From NCBI GenBank assembly GCA_031262995.1, contig JAISGR010000006.1:1-34638 (forward strand): a stretch of DNA of 34,638 nt. The letters run 5' to 3'. Under the pieces are notes generated by a model that was not told where the DNA came from, made no database searches, and was given only the letters and a program-made list of their open reading frames with translations. The stretch comes from Prevotellaceae bacterium (GTDB lineage Bacteria > Bacteroidota > Bacteroidia > Bacteroidales > Bacteroidaceae). The position numbers and the translations under genes are program-made. Below are positions 23,102-32,048 of the stretch, piece by piece (position 1 is the first letter of the stretch; the number at the start of each line of letters is the position of its first letter).

Positions 23102-23111
23102 TTGTTTGTAT

Positions 23112-24383
23112 TTATCTTATCTTCAGTGTGATGATGGTGATGGCAGCCAGTACGATGGTCACAATCCAGAAGCGGACGGTTATCTTGGCTTCGTGGAAGA
23201 GGCGGTCGGGCTTGGTGAACTTCACCGTGCTGCCGGCTTCGACCAGCGACATGGCGGTGCGGAAGTGGTCGTGGATGGGTGTGCGTTTGAACAGCCGCTG
23301 CTTCACGCCGCGCCGTTTGCCGGCTTTGTAGTAGCCGCGTTGCAGAATCACCGAGAGGTTCTCGACCAGGAAGACGCCGCACAGGATGGGGATGAGCAGC
23401 TCCTTGTGGATGATGATGGCAAACACGGCGATGATGCCTCCGATGGTGAGGCTGCCCGTGTCGCCCATGAAGACCTGTGCCGGATAGGCGTTGTACCACA
23501 GGAATCCGATGAGCGCCCCTACGAAGGCGCAGATAAAGATAACCAGCTCCTCGGCGCCGGGGATGTACATGATGTTGAGGTAACCGGCAAAGTTGATGTG
23601 GCTCGACATGTACGCCAGTATGCCCAGCGTCAGCCCGATAACGGCGGAGTTGCCGGCTGCCATGCCGTCCATGCCGTCGTTCAGGTTGGCGCCGTTGCTC
23701 ACCGCCGTCACCACGAGGATGGTGACGATGACAAAGAGCACCCATCCTGCCGTCTGTGCATGCTTGCCCATGAACGCCACGATGTCGGCATAGTCGAGGT
23801 TATTGCCCTTGAAGAAGGGGATGGTGGTCTTGGTGGACTTGATGTTGTCGTCGTCGTGCACCACCCGCATCTCCTGTCCGGGCTTGTGCACCTCGATGTT
23901 CTCGCGAATCACCACCTGCGGGCTGAGGTAGAGCGTCAAGCCCACAATCAGTCCCAGTCCCACCTGACCGATAATCTTGAACTTGCCGTGCAGTCCCTCC
24001 TTGTCGCGCTTGAATATCTTGATGTAGTCGTCGATGAAGCCGAGCGACCCGAGCCAGAGGGTGGTGATAATCATCAGCATCATGTAGACGTTCCCCAGCT
24101 TCCCCAGCAGCAGGCAGGGGATGAGGATGGCAACGATGATGATGACTCCGCCCATGCTCGGCACTCCTTTCTTCTCTACCCCGAACGGGTCGACGGAGGC
24201 GTCGCGCTGTGTCTCGGTGATCTGCTTGCGGCGCAGCAGGTTGATGAAGCGGTCGCCCCAGATGCTCGAGATGAGCAGGGCGATGATGACAGCCATCAGG
24301 GCGCGGAACGAGGTGTAGGCAAACATGCCTGCTCCCGGGAAGTCGAACTGCTGGTCGAGCCAGCGAAAGAGATAGTATAGCAT
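23112..24383 (-). CDS. mraY: Phospho-N-acetylmuramoyl-pentapeptide transferase
   Basis: MraY transfers phospho-MurNAc-pentapeptide to undecaprenyl phosphate, forming lipid I in the inner membrane. The 423-residue polytopic protein has the hallmark segments GGVIIIVAILI, FIDDYIKIFKRDKEGLHGKF, NLNDGMDGMAAGN and YPAQVFMGDTGSLTIGG, with the catalytic Asp residues in DD, NLxDGxDG and GDTG in place. It is longer than E. coli MraY (360), with an insertion rich in charged residues (about 160-205), which is usual in Bacteroidales. It sits 9 bases after murE. Confidence 0.96.
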   Translation of the reverse strand: MLYYLFRWLDQQFDFPGAGMFAYTSFRALMAVIIALLISSIWGDRFINLLRRKQITETQRDASVDPFGVEKKGVPSMGGVIIIVAILIPCLLLGKLGNVYMMLMIITTLWLGSLGFIDDYIKIFKRDKEGLHGKFKIIGQVGLGLIVGLTLYLSPQVVIRENIEVHKPGQEMRVVHDDDNIKSTKTTIPFFKGNNLDYADIVAFMGKHAQTAGWVLFVIVTILVVTAVSNGANLNDGMDGMAAGNSAVIGLTLGILAYMSSHINFAGYLNIMYIPGAEELVIFICAFVGALIGFLWYNAYPAQVFMGDTGSLTIGGIIAVFAIIIHKELLIPILCGVFLVENLSVILQRGYYKAGKRRGVKQRLFKRTPIHDHFRTAMSLVEAGSTVKFTKPDRLFHEAKITVRFWIVTIVLAAITIITLKIR

Positions 24384-24392
24384 GATACTTGA

Positions 24393-25850
24393 TTATTTGG
24401 CAGCAACGATAACCTTGTTTATCTCCTCTTTGTCGTCGAAGTGATGTTTCACTCCGCGCACCTCCTGATAGTCTTCGTGTCCCTTGCCTGCCACCAGAAT
24501 CACGTCGCCCGGCTGTGCCATCAGGCAGGCGGTGCGGATGGCTTCGCGGCGGTCGGCGATGCTGATGGTTTTCTGCATCTCCCCGCTCGACAGTCCCGCC
24601 AGCATGTCGTCGATGATGGCTTGCGGTTCTTCGAAGCGCGGGTTGTCGGAGGTGATGATGAGGCGGTCGCTTGCCTTGACAGCTTCGCGTGCCATGAGCG
24701 GACGTTTGCCTTTGTCGCGGTTGCCGCCTGCGCCGACCACGGTGATCACTTTGCCTTTGCCCTCGAGCACGCCGTGTATGGCGCCGAGCACATTGGCAAG
24801 GGCATCGGGGGTGTGGGCATAGTCCACAATGGCAGTGAATCCCTGCGGCGAGCGGATGGCTTCAAACCTGCCTGCTACGGGGTACAGGGTGCTGATGGCG
24901 ATCAGCACCTCTTCCTCGGGCTTGCCCAGCAACACGGCGGCGCCGAACACTGCCAGCAGGTTGTAGGCATTGAACCGACCGATGAAGTTGACTGCCACTT
25001 CGCGCCCGTTGAAGTCGAGCAGCATCCCCTCGAAGTGCGACTCGAGGATGCGCCCCTTGAAGTCGCTCAGGCTACGCAGCGAGTAGGTTGCCACGTGCGA
25101 ACGGGTGTTCTGCGTCATCACCAATCCGTTCTTGTCGTCTATATTGGTCAGGCTGAAGGCGGCTTTGGGCATGTCGTCGAAGAACTTCTTCTTGGCTTTG
25201 AGGTAGTTCTCCACCGTCTTGTGGTAGTCCAGATGGTCGCGCGTCAGGTTGGTGAAGATGCCGCCGGCAAAGCGCAGCCCGCTGATGCGCCGCTGGTGAA
25301 TGGCGTGCGAGCTGACCTCCATGAAGGCATACTCGCATCCGCTGTCTGCCATCTCGCCCAGCAGGCGGTTCAGGGTGACGGGGTCGGGGGTGGTATGCTC
25401 GGTAGGGATGGCGCGGTCGTCGATGTAGTTGCACACGGTAGAGACAAGTCCCACCCGGTGACCGAAGTGGCGGAATACCTTATATAATAGGGTGGCGACG
25501 GTGGTCTTTCCGTTGGTGCCGGTCACACCCACCAGCTTCAGCCGCGAGGTAGGGTCGCCGTAGAACATCGTCGCTACCCGTCCGGCAGCCTCTTCGCTCT
25601 CTTTCACCAGTACGACGGTCAGACCGGGGGGCGACTGAAACGTCATCTCCTCGCACAAGATGGCTGTGGCGCCACGCTCGATGGCAGCGGGGATATAGGC
25701 ATGACCGTCGGCTTGCGTGCCGCGCATCGCAATGAAGAGATGCCCGGGCGCCACCTGGCGTGAATCGATGGACACGCCGGTAATGTCGATGTCGACGGCG
25801 CCCGAGATACTTGTCGGTCGGATTTTGGAGAGAAGTTCAATGAGTTTCAT
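24393..25850 (-). CDS. murE: UDP-MurNAc-L-Ala-D-Glu--meso-diaminopimelate ligase
   Basis: MurE adds the third stem-peptide residue. The 485-residue protein starts [10 protein letters not shown] (ATG at 25850); longer in-frame extensions to 26135 run into the ftsI gene and are rejected. It has [20 protein letters not shown], the P-loop [18 protein letters not shown] (about 108-125), [17 protein letters not shown], the carbamoyl-Lys region, and DNPR in [10 protein letters not shown], the motif of ligases that add meso-diaminopimelate. This implies DAP-type peptidoglycan. It follows ftsI by 38 bases. Confidence 0.96.
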   Translation of the reverse strand: MKLIELLSKIRPTSISGAVDIDITGVSIDSRQVAPGHLFIAMRGTQADGHAYIPAAIERGATAILCEEMTFQSPPGLTVVLVKESEEAAGRVATMFYGDPTSRLKLVGVTGTNGKTTVATLLYKVFRHFGHRVGLVSTVCNYIDDRAIPTEHTTPDPVTLNRLLGEMADSGCEYAFMEVSSHAIHQRRISGLRFAGGIFTNLTRDHLDYHKTVENYLKAKKKFFDDMPKAAFSLTNIDDKNGLVMTQNTRSHVATYSLRSLSDFKGRILESHFEGMLLDFNGREVAVNFIGRFNAYNLLAVFGAAVLLGKPEEEVLIAISTLYPVAGRFEAIRSPQGFTAIVDYAHTPDALANVLGAIHGVLEGKGKVITVVGAGGNRDKGKRPLMAREAVKASDRLIITSDNPRFEEPQAIIDDMLAGLSSGEMQKTISIADRREAIRTACLMAQPGDVILVAGKGHEDYQEVRGVKHHFDDKEEINKVIVAAK

Positions 25851-25888
25851 ATTGGATGGATTGTTGAAAGTTCGATGACTAAAGCCGG

Positions 25889-27970
25889 TCAGTGGAGTGT
25901 GAGTGTGACGCGCTGTCCGCGGATTACGCGACTGCCGCCCGCAACGGACTGGCTCTTCACCTTGCCCGTGCCCGAGAGCTTCACCGTCAGCCCGCACCGT
26001 TCCAATTGGTAGATGGCATCTTTGGCGCCCATCCCCACGACGTTCGGAACGAGGTTGGCTGCCTGCTCCCCGTCGTCGGACACGGCGGCAAGGAGCGATT
26101 GGCGGGCAGGCACGTCGAGGGCATCGAGCACCCATTGTGCTTCGCGCCGGTCGCCGTTCTTCACGACAGGCAGCATCACGCCGCTACTGTCTACCGCCTG
26201 CGCCAGATGCATGTAAAGGTCTTGTGCATACACCCGTTCGGCAATCTTACCGAACACGCTTCCTGCCATGGCGCCGCCCGAGGGGTAGCCGATGTGTGGG
26301 TTCCGGATGGAGACGATGCAACTGTATTTAGGCGCATCCGAGGGGAAGTAACCGCAGAAGCTCACCAAGTGTCCGCCGGTCTTGCCCGTTCTGTCCCAGA
26401 TTTGCGCCGTGCCGGTCTTGCCCGATACGGCAAATTGGGCGTTGCCTGCCTGCTTCGCCAGTCCGTCGGTGACAACCTTGCGCAGCATGACGCGGATTTG
26501 GTCGAGTGTTTTCTGCGAGCAAATCTGCTTGTTGATGACCTCGGTGGGGTACTCCTCTATCACGGAGCCGTTTTGCATGATCTCCTTCACGAACTTGGGG
26601 CGCACCATGCGTCCGTTGTTGGCGATGGCATTGTAGAAGGTGAGGATGTTGATGGGTGGCAGTTGCGTTTCGTAGCCGATGCTCATCCACGGCAGGCTGG
26701 TGGCGGAGAAGTACTCTCCCCTTGCTTTCCGATCCTTGGGTCCCCGTATGTTGGGAACACCCTCGCCTGCAATCTGCAAGTGCAACGGCTGGTCTATGCT
26801 CATCCGTTTGAGTCCGTCGACAAACTTCTGCGGGTTGTCGCGGTAGTGCTTGTTGATCAGGTAAGAGACGCCCACGTTGGAGGAGTAGCCCAGTATCTGC
26901 GTGGCGTCGATCTTGCCGTATCCGCCGCGGTTGGCGTTGTGGTCTCTCATCTCCCGTCCCTCTATCATCATGATGCCGTTTCCGGTGTTCACCTCGGTGT
27001 GCGGGGTAATCATGCCGTCTTCGAGCGCCACCATGAGCGAGGCGGTTTTGAAGGTCGACCCGGGTTCGAGCATGTCGCTGATGGCGTTGTTACGCATCTC
27101 GTAGTACTTGCCGTCGCCGGCTTTGGTCATGTTGACGATGGCTTTTATCTCGCCTGTCTTTACTTCCATGAGGATGGCTACGCCCACCTCGGCATCAATC
27201 TCTTTGAGCTTGTCCACCAGCGCCTTCTCGCAGATGTCCTGCATGTCGACGTTAAGGGTGGTCACCACGTCGCACCCGTCGACGGGCGGCACGGTTACCA
27301 AGCTGAGGTACTGGTTCATCACCTTCTGCCGGTGTGCCATGCCGTTGTGTCCCTTCAGGAGCGTGTCGAATGCCAGCTCGATGCCGTTCTTGGCGCCCTG
27401 TGCGGTGTCGGCATAGAGGTCGCCCAGTGTGCGTGCCGCCAGCGAGCCGAAGGGCTTCTTCCGGTTGTTGAACATCTGTTCGTGAAAGCCGCCGCGATAC
27501 TTGTTCAGGTTGAACACCGGTAGCCGCTTCGCCTCCTTGTATTGGATGTAGGAGATGCGTCGGGGATAGATGAGGTAGTTACGGCTTCCCTTTTTGCGCC
27601 CTTGCAACAGGTGTTGCTTGAACTGTGCGGCGGTGCGGTCGGGGAATATCCGGTTCAGTCCCCGGCAGATCTCGTCGAGGTGGTTCATCAGCATGGTGTC
27701 TTTCTTGTAGCCGCCTGCCTTGAAGTCCATGTAGATGCGATATTCGGGCAGCGAGCTTGCCATGAGCTTGCCGTCGGCGGAGAGGATGTTGCCGCGGTTG
27801 GGCAGAATGGGCACGCTGTCGTTCACGAAGCGGTCTGCCACATCCTGCCAGTACTGTCGTTCGCCGAACATGATTTGCGTCGCTTTCCCCACGATGCATA
27901 TCCCCACGACGGTCATGAAGAGTACCACGATGGAGTAGCGAATCATTATGTTTTTTCTGTTTGCAGCCAT
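25889..27970 (-). CDS. ftsI: Division transpeptidase (FtsI/PBP3) with C-terminal PASTA domain
   Basis: A class B penicillin-binding protein of 693 residues, which cross-links septal peptidoglycan as partner of FtsW. One membrane anchor (about 11-30); a dimerisation/pedestal region including [16 protein letters not shown] (about 56-71); then the transpeptidase domain with the active-site STFK (Ser305-Lys308), SSN (363-365) and KTGT (518-521). A single PASTA domain ends the protein (about 640-693: [20 protein letters not shown]...). PASTA domains bind muropeptides or lipid II in other proteins. It lies 22 bases after ftsL. Confidence 0.95.
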   Translation of the reverse strand: MAANRKNIMIRYSIVVLFMTVVGICIVGKATQIMFGERQYWQDVADRFVNDSVPILPNRGNILSADGKLMASSLPEYRIYMDFKAGGYKKDTMLMNHLDEICRGLNRIFPDRTAAQFKQHLLQGRKKGSRNYLIYPRRISYIQYKEAKRLPVFNLNKYRGGFHEQMFNNRKKPFGSLAARTLGDLYADTAQGAKNGIELAFDTLLKGHNGMAHRQKVMNQYLSLVTVPPVDGCDVVTTLNVDMQDICEKALVDKLKEIDAEVGVAILMEVKTGEIKAIVNMTKAGDGKYYEMRNNAISDMLEPGSTFKTASLMVALEDGMITPHTEVNTGNGIMMIEGREMRDHNANRGGYGKIDATQILGYSSNVGVSYLINKHYRDNPQKFVDGLKRMSIDQPLHLQIAGEGVPNIRGPKDRKARGEYFSATSLPWMSIGYETQLPPINILTFYNAIANNGRMVRPKFVKEIMQNGSVIEEYPTEVINKQICSQKTLDQIRVMLRKVVTDGLAKQAGNAQFAVSGKTGTAQIWDRTGKTGGHLVSFCGYFPSDAPKYSCIVSIRNPHIGYPSGGAMAGSVFGKIAERVYAQDLYMHLAQAVDSSGVMLPVVKNGDRREAQWVLDALDVPARQSLLAAVSDDGEQAANLVPNVVGMGAKDAIYQLERCGLTVKLSGTGKVKSQSVAGGSRVIRGQRVTLTLH

Positions 27971-27992
27971 AACTTTCTAAAAGGGGTTCGGG

Positions 27993-28331
27993 TCAGTCGT
28001 CGATGATGAAAGGCGGTTCGGAAGGAATCTTCAGGTTGCTTTTCCGGCGTGCCAGTGCATCTTCGATGCGCGACTGCCGGCTCTGCTCCATCAGTTCGGA
28101 GTTGCGGGTGAGGGCGTCGTACTTGATGTCGACCAGCTCCTTCTTCAGCCGGTCGATCTCGATGAGTTGCTGCTGGCAGGCGTAGCGGTTGTGGATATAG
28201 AATATCACCAGCACCATGATCAGTACCAGCAGTTTGGTCTGTCGGCGAAAGAATCCGGTGGCAAGAATGTCGCCGCCTACGATGCTTTTCCACGACGCAT
28301 GTTTCCGGGTTGTTGTTTCCTCGCTTTCCAT
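27993..28331 (-). CDS. ftsL: FtsL-like division protein
   Basis: A small bitopic protein of 112 residues (from the ATG at 28331): charged cytoplasmic N-terminus, one membrane helix (TKLLVLIMVLVIFYIHNRY) and a coiled-coil periplasmic segment QQQLIEIDRLKKELVDIKYD with leucine-type heptads. It lies between rsmH and ftsI, exactly where FtsL is encoded in dcw clusters; the sequence resembles Bacteroides FtsL. A GTG at 28355, directly after the rsmH stop, would add 8 residues; the ATG is preferred by analogy. FtsL scaffolds FtsQ/FtsB and activates FtsWI. Confidence 0.82.
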   Translation of the reverse strand: MESEETTTRKHASWKSIVGGDILATGFFRRQTKLLVLIMVLVIFYIHNRYACQQQLIEIDRLKKELVDIKYDALTRNSELMEQSRQSRIEDALARRKSNLKIPSEPPFIIDD

Positions 28332-28355
28332 ATTGTTTCGAATCCGTTGTTTCAC

Positions 28356-29264
28356 TTATCTCTTTTCGGCTATCCGCAGCTTGGCGCTTCGCGAGCGCGG
28401 GTTGCGGGCTGTCTCTTCCCCGTCGGGCACGATGGCTTTGCGGCTGACGGCGCGGTAGGGTGTTGTCAGGTTGCCGTAGAAATCGCTGTCGGCTGTTCCT
28501 TCGACGTTGCCGGTTCTCATCAGGTTCTTCACCAGCCGGTCTTCGAGCGAATGGTAGGTGATGACCACCAGCCGTCCGCCCGGGTTCAGCGCCTGGGTTG
28601 CCGCGATGAGCATCTGCCGCAAGGCTCCCAGCTCGCCGTTGACTTCGATGCGGAGCGCCTGAAAGGCTTTTGCCAGCTCTTTCTTCTCGCGTTCGCGTCC
28701 GAAGAGGGGCTTGATGACCTCCAGCAGTCCGCCGATGGTGGTGATGGGGCGTTGGGCGCGTGCTTTGACCAGGAGGGCAGCCAGCTTGCGGGCGTTCTTC
28801 AGCTCGCCGTAGAGGTAGAACACATCTGCCAGCCGTGCCTCCTCGTAGTTGTTCACCACGTCGGCGGCGCTGATGCCGGCACGTCTGTTCATGCGCATGT
28901 CGAGTGTGCCGTCGAAGCGGAAAGAGAAGCCGCGCCCGCTGTCGTCAAAGTGGTGCGACGACACGCCGAGGTCGGCAAGTATGCCGTCGACCTGCCCGAT
29001 GCGGTAATAGCGCAGGAAGTTGTGCAGGTAGCGGAAGTTGCTGCGCACGAAGGTGAAGCGCGGGTCGTCGGTGATGTTCCGTTCGGCATCTTCGTCCTGA
29101 TCGAATCCCAGCAACCGTCCCTTGTCGCCCAACCGCGAGAGAATCTCGCGCGAATGTCCGCCGCCGCCGAAGGTGACGTCGAGATAAGTGCCATCGGGAC
29201 GAATATTCAGACCGTCGACGGCAGGTTGCAGCAATACCGGGATGTGATATGTCTCTTGTTCCAT
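28356..29264 (-). CDS. rsmH: 16S rRNA (cytosine(1402)-N4)-methyltransferase
   Basis: RsmH (MraW) methylates N4 of C1402 in the decoding centre of 16S rRNA. The 302-residue protein has HIPVLLQPAVDGLNI, the SAM-binding loop DVTFGGGGHSREILSRLGDK, the LGVSSHHFDDSGRGFSFR motif, and ALNPGGRLVVITYHSLEDR. Length matches the family (about 300-315). It is first in this cluster; mraZ, which usually precedes it in Bacteroides, is absent from the 227-base gap upstream. The next gene, ftsL, may overlap its stop if the GTG start is used. Confidence 0.95.
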   Translation of the reverse strand: MEQETYHIPVLLQPAVDGLNIRPDGTYLDVTFGGGGHSREILSRLGDKGRLLGFDQDEDAERNITDDPRFTFVRSNFRYLHNFLRYYRIGQVDGILADLGVSSHHFDDSGRGFSFRFDGTLDMRMNRRAGISAADVVNNYEEARLADVFYLYGELKNARKLAALLVKARAQRPITTIGGLLEVIKPLFGREREKKELAKAFQALRIEVNGELGALRQMLIAATQALNPGGRLVVITYHSLEDRLVKNLMRTGNVEGTADSDFYGNLTTPYRAVSRKAIVPDGEETARNPRSRSAKLRIAEKR

Positions 29265-29292
29265 CTGCTAATTCCCTCTTCGAAAGAGCGTG

Positions 29293-29300
29293 TAAAGGTA
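29293..29300 (-). promoter_or_regulatory. Possible promoter of the dcw cluster
   Basis: On the minus strand TACCTTTA (29300-29293) fits the -7 element except for the last base, 29 bases before rsmH. TTG at 29327-29325 is a possible -33 element but 24 bases away. Confidence 0.4.
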
Positions 29301-29346
29301 ACTATCTTATTTTTAGTTTCATTACAACTATCAGGCAAAATGTAAT

Positions 29347-29365
29347 GAGGCTGTTTCAAAAGTCA
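29347..29365. repeat. Orphan arm like the 25-bp inverted repeat at 10.5 kb
   Basis: GAGGCTGTTTCAAAAGTC (29347-29364) matches GAGGCTGTGTCGAAAGTC of the arm at 10543 with two differences. The matching right arm is not found on the far side of the array, where metY coding begins. Confidence 0.6.
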
Positions 29366-29380
29366 GCAGCGGGCTGTAAT

Positions 29381-29494
29381 ACCCGTTAATGAAGGTCATT
29401 AATACCCGTTAATGAGAGTCATTTAGCCCCGTTAATGAAAGTCATTTAGCCCCGTAAATGAAAGTCATTTATAGTCGTAAATGAAATAGTGTCA
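29381..29494. repeat. Tandem array, four and a half units of 23 bp
   Basis: Units start at 29381, 29404, 29427, 29450 and 29473. Four contain a perfect dyad AATGA-NNN-TCATT with spacers AGG, GAG, AAG and AAG. The fifth keeps AAATGA and runs into the stop codon of metY (29492). It lies upstream of rsmH and downstream of metY, both on the minus strand. Confidence 0.92.
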
Positions 29495-30772
29495 GACCTC
29501 CAGTGCCTGTTTGATGTCGGCAATCAGGTCGTCTACGTTCTCTATGCCCACGGAGAAGCGGATGAGGTCGGGGCGCACGCCGGCTTCGATCAGTTGCTCG
29601 TCGGAGAGTTGGCGATGGGTGTGGCTGGCGGGGTGCAACACGCAGGTGCGGGCATCAGCCACGTGTGTCACGATGGCAGCCAGCTTGAGCGCATCCATGA
29701 AGCGGATGGAGACCTCGTGTCCGCCCTTCAAGCCGAAGGAGATGACGCCGCACGATCCGTTGGGCATGTACTTCTGTGCCAGCTTGTAGAACTTGTTGCC
29801 GGGCAGTCCGCAATAGTTCACCCATGCCACTTTCTTGTGTCCGGACAGGTATTCGGCAATGCGTTGCGCGTTTTGGCAATGCTGCGGCATGCGCAGGTGG
29901 AGCGTTTCCAGTCCGAGATTGAGCAGGAACGCATTCATCGGCGACTGAATACTGCCCAGGTCGCGCATCAGCTGTGCGGTAGCCTTGGTGATGTATGCCA
30001 GAGCGCCGAACGATTGGGTGTAGGTCAGCCCGTGGTACGATTCGTCGGGGGTGCAGAGTCCGGGGAACTTGTCGGCATTCGCTGTCCAGTCGAACTTCCC
30101 GCTGTCGACAATGGCGCCGCCCACGCTGGTGGCATGACCGTCCATGTACTTGGTGGTGGAGTGCACCACGATGTCGGCGCCCCACTCGAACGGGCGGCAG
30201 TTGATGGGAGTCGGGAACGTGTTGTCTACAATGAGCGGCACGCCGTGGCTGTGGGCGATGCGGGCAAACTTCTCGATGTCGAGCACCTCGAGCGAGGGGT
30301 TGGAGATGGTTTCGCCGAACAGCGCCTTGGTGTTGGGGCGGAAGGCGGCGGCAATCGCCTCTTCGCTGTCGTCGGGGTTGACAAAGGTGACGTCAATGCC
30401 CAGCTTCTTCATCGTTACGCTGAAGAGATTGAAAGTGCCTCCATAGATGGCAGAAGAGCAAACGAAGTGGTCGCCCGCCTGACAGATGTTGAAGATGGCA
30501 TAGAAGTTGGCAGACTGTCCGCTGGAGGTGAGCATGGCGGCTACACCTCCCTCGAGGGCGGCAATCTTGGCAGCGACGGCATCGTTGGTGGGGTTTTGCA
30601 GACGGGTGTAGAAGTACCCGCTCTCTTCCAGATCGAAAAGACGTGCCATCTGTTCGCTGGTTTCATACTTGAATGTGGTGCTTTGGTAGATGGGAAGTAC
30701 GCGCGGTTCCCCTTTCTTGGGCGACCACCCTGCCTGTACGCAGAGGGTTCCCGGACTGAATGCTTTGGACAT
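29492..30772 (-). CDS. metY: O-acetylhomoserine sulfhydrylase (Cys/Met metabolism PLP enzyme)
   Basis: A fold-type I PLP enzyme of 426 residues that most likely forms homocysteine from O-acetylhomoserine and sulfide for methionine synthesis. Visible: LPIYQSTTFKYETSEQMARL and SGYFYTRLQNPTNDA (cofactor phosphate and Tyr), SSGQSANFYAIFNICQAGD, the substrate strand IVDNTFPTPINCRPFEWGAD, and the Schiff-base Lys208 in HSTTKYMDGHATSVGG. Its length and the long KFPGLCTPDESYHGL insertion favour MetY over the shorter cystathionine gamma-synthases. It is monocistronic as far as can be seen, with a -7 element 71 bases upstream back-to-back with that of the amidase gene. Confidence 0.92.
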   Translation of the reverse strand: MSKAFSPGTLCVQAGWSPKKGEPRVLPIYQSTTFKYETSEQMARLFDLEESGYFYTRLQNPTNDAVAAKIAALEGGVAAMLTSSGQSANFYAIFNICQAGDHFVCSSAIYGGTFNLFSVTMKKLGIDVTFVNPDDSEEAIAAAFRPNTKALFGETISNPSLEVLDIEKFARIAHSHGVPLIVDNTFPTPINCRPFEWGADIVVHSTTKYMDGHATSVGGAIVDSGKFDWTANADKFPGLCTPDESYHGLTYTQSFGALAYITKATAQLMRDLGSIQSPMNAFLLNLGLETLHLRMPQHCQNAQRIAEYLSGHKKVAWVNYCGLPGNKFYKLAQKYMPNGSCGVISFGLKGGHEVSIRFMDALKLAAIVTHVADARTCVLHPASHTHRQLSDEQLIEAGVRPDLIRFSVGIENVDDLIADIKQALEV

Positions 30773-30842
30773 TGTTCCTGTTTGATTAGCAATTAATAAT
30801 AAAAAAGTATAGGGCGAGCAAAGAGATTCTGTGCCTGCGCCG

Positions 30843-30850
30843 CAAAAGTA
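30843..30850 (-). promoter_or_regulatory. -7 element of metY
   Basis: On the minus strand TACTTTTG (30850-30843) matches the consensus. No -33 TTTG is seen; that position overlaps the opposing promoter at 30864. Confidence 0.6.
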
Positions 30851-30863
30851 AAGAAAATATGCC

Positions 30864-30871
30864 TACTTTTG
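30864..30871 (+). promoter_or_regulatory. -7 element of the amidase gene
   Basis: TACTTTTG, 42 bases before the ATG at 30914. Its -33 region would overlap the metY -7 element. Confidence 0.6.
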
Positions 30872-30913
30872 TCGAAAGCTTTTTTTAATCTTCAAATTTA
30901 TATCAACGGATTG

Positions 30914-32014
30914 ATGACCCGAACAATATTACTACTGCTGATTCTCTTTACCTCTGTCGGCATTTCAGCACAGCAACAGAGACGCACCCCGAAACCTTCA
31001 AAACCCAAAACGTCTGCCCAGAGCGTGACGCAGCAGACCGCTACGCCGCGTCCGGGCGATGGTATATCGGCCTTCCTGAAACGTCACGGACGGGAGGGAG
31101 ATTCCTATTATCGGCAGTTTCTGGAGCTTAACAAGGCGAAGTTGCGCGGCAAGAAAGAGTTACAGCTGGGTGTGCATTACCTGCTTCCTCCGCTGACATC
31201 CGAAGGCGGACGGGAACGACCTGCCCCGGCTTCGTCGCCCGTCCGAAGCACCGTCCGCATAGAACATCCGGTGGGCAGTACCATCCGCGAGCCGCTTTTC
31301 GGCAAGGCGCTGTCTACCGTCAAGGTCACCGGCAAGCGGTTGCAGGGCGCCTGCTTCTACATTGTCAGCGGACACGGCGGTCCCGATCCGGGTGCCATCG
31401 GACGCGTCGGTAACGTCGAGCTGCACGAAGACGAATATGCCTACGATGTTGCCTTGCGGCTGGCACGCAACCTGATGCAGGAAGGCGCCCACGTACACAT
31501 CATCATCCGCGATGCCAAAGACGGCATCCGCAACGAACGTTACCTGAACAACAGCAAGCGCGAAACATGCATGGACGACCCTATCCCGCTCAACCAGACC
31601 GCCCGGCTGCGACAACGCGCCACTGCCATCAACACCCTCTACCGGAAAGACAAGGCGAAGTACAACTATTGCCGGGCTATCTTCCTGCACGTTGACAGCC
31701 GCAGCCGGCGGGAACAAACCGACGTTTTCTTCTACCATACACCGCAAAAGGAGGCAAGTCGCCGACTGGCGCTCACCATGAAGAACACCTTCCAGTCCAA
31801 ATACGGACACCACCAGCCCAACCGCGGATTTACCGGCACGGTCGAAGGACGCAACCTGTTTGTGCTCCGCCACACCTTGCCTACCTCGGTGTTTGTCGAA
31901 CTGGGTAACATACAGAACAGCTTCGATCAGCGCCGCTTTGTCATCAACGACAACCGGCAGGCGCTTGCCAAGTGGCTGATGGAAGGGTTTATCACCGACT
32001 TTAAAAAGCGCTGA
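30914..32014 (+). CDS. Secreted N-acetylmuramoyl-L-alanine amidase
   Basis: A zinc amidase (Amidase_3 family) of 366 residues that cleaves the MurNAc-L-Ala bond of peptidoglycan, likely in daughter-cell separation or turnover. Signal peptide to about residue 20 (RTILLLLILFTSVGISA); a basic/Pro linker; a LysM-like segment at about 47-92 (GDGISAFLKRHGREGDSYYR...LNKAKLRGKKELQLGVHYLLPP). The catalytic domain has SGHGGPDPGAIG (Zn ligand His154), HEDEYAYDVALRLARNL (Zn ligand Glu172), IFLHVDS (Zn ligand His259) and FVELGNIQN (catalytic Glu329). In most family members the third motif reads SIHAN or SLHAN; here it is FLHVDS. The ATG at 30914 is chosen as it begins the signal peptide. Confidence 0.88.
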   Translation: MTRTILLLLILFTSVGISAQQQRRTPKPSKPKTSAQSVTQQTATPRPGDGISAFLKRHGREGDSYYRQFLELNKAKLRGKKELQLGVHYLLPPLTSEGGRERPAPASSPVRSTVRIEHPVGSTIREPLFGKALSTVKVTGKRLQGACFYIVSGHGGPDPGAIGRVGNVELHEDEYAYDVALRLARNLMQEGAHVHIIIRDAKDGIRNERYLNNSKRETCMDDPIPLNQTARLRQRATAINTLYRKDKAKYNYCRAIFLHVDSRSRREQTDVFFYHTPQKEASRRLALTMKNTFQSKYGHHQPNRGFTGTVEGRNLFVLRHTLPTSVFVELGNIQNSFDQRRFVINDNRQALAKWLMEGFITDFKKR

Positions 32015-32048
32015 CGCCGACCATACACTACGATACGTCCGGCAAGCC

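Noticed and set aside
25851-26135. N-terminal extension of murE
   Set aside because: It overlaps the ftsI 3' end and its translation is Arg/Pro-rich without Mur-ligase features; [10 protein letters not shown] at 25850 is the family start.
22947-27523. Long plus-strand frames at 22947-24380 and 25892-27523
   Set aside because: They are antisense to mraY and ftsI, which carry all their catalytic motifs; the frames are low-complexity shadows.
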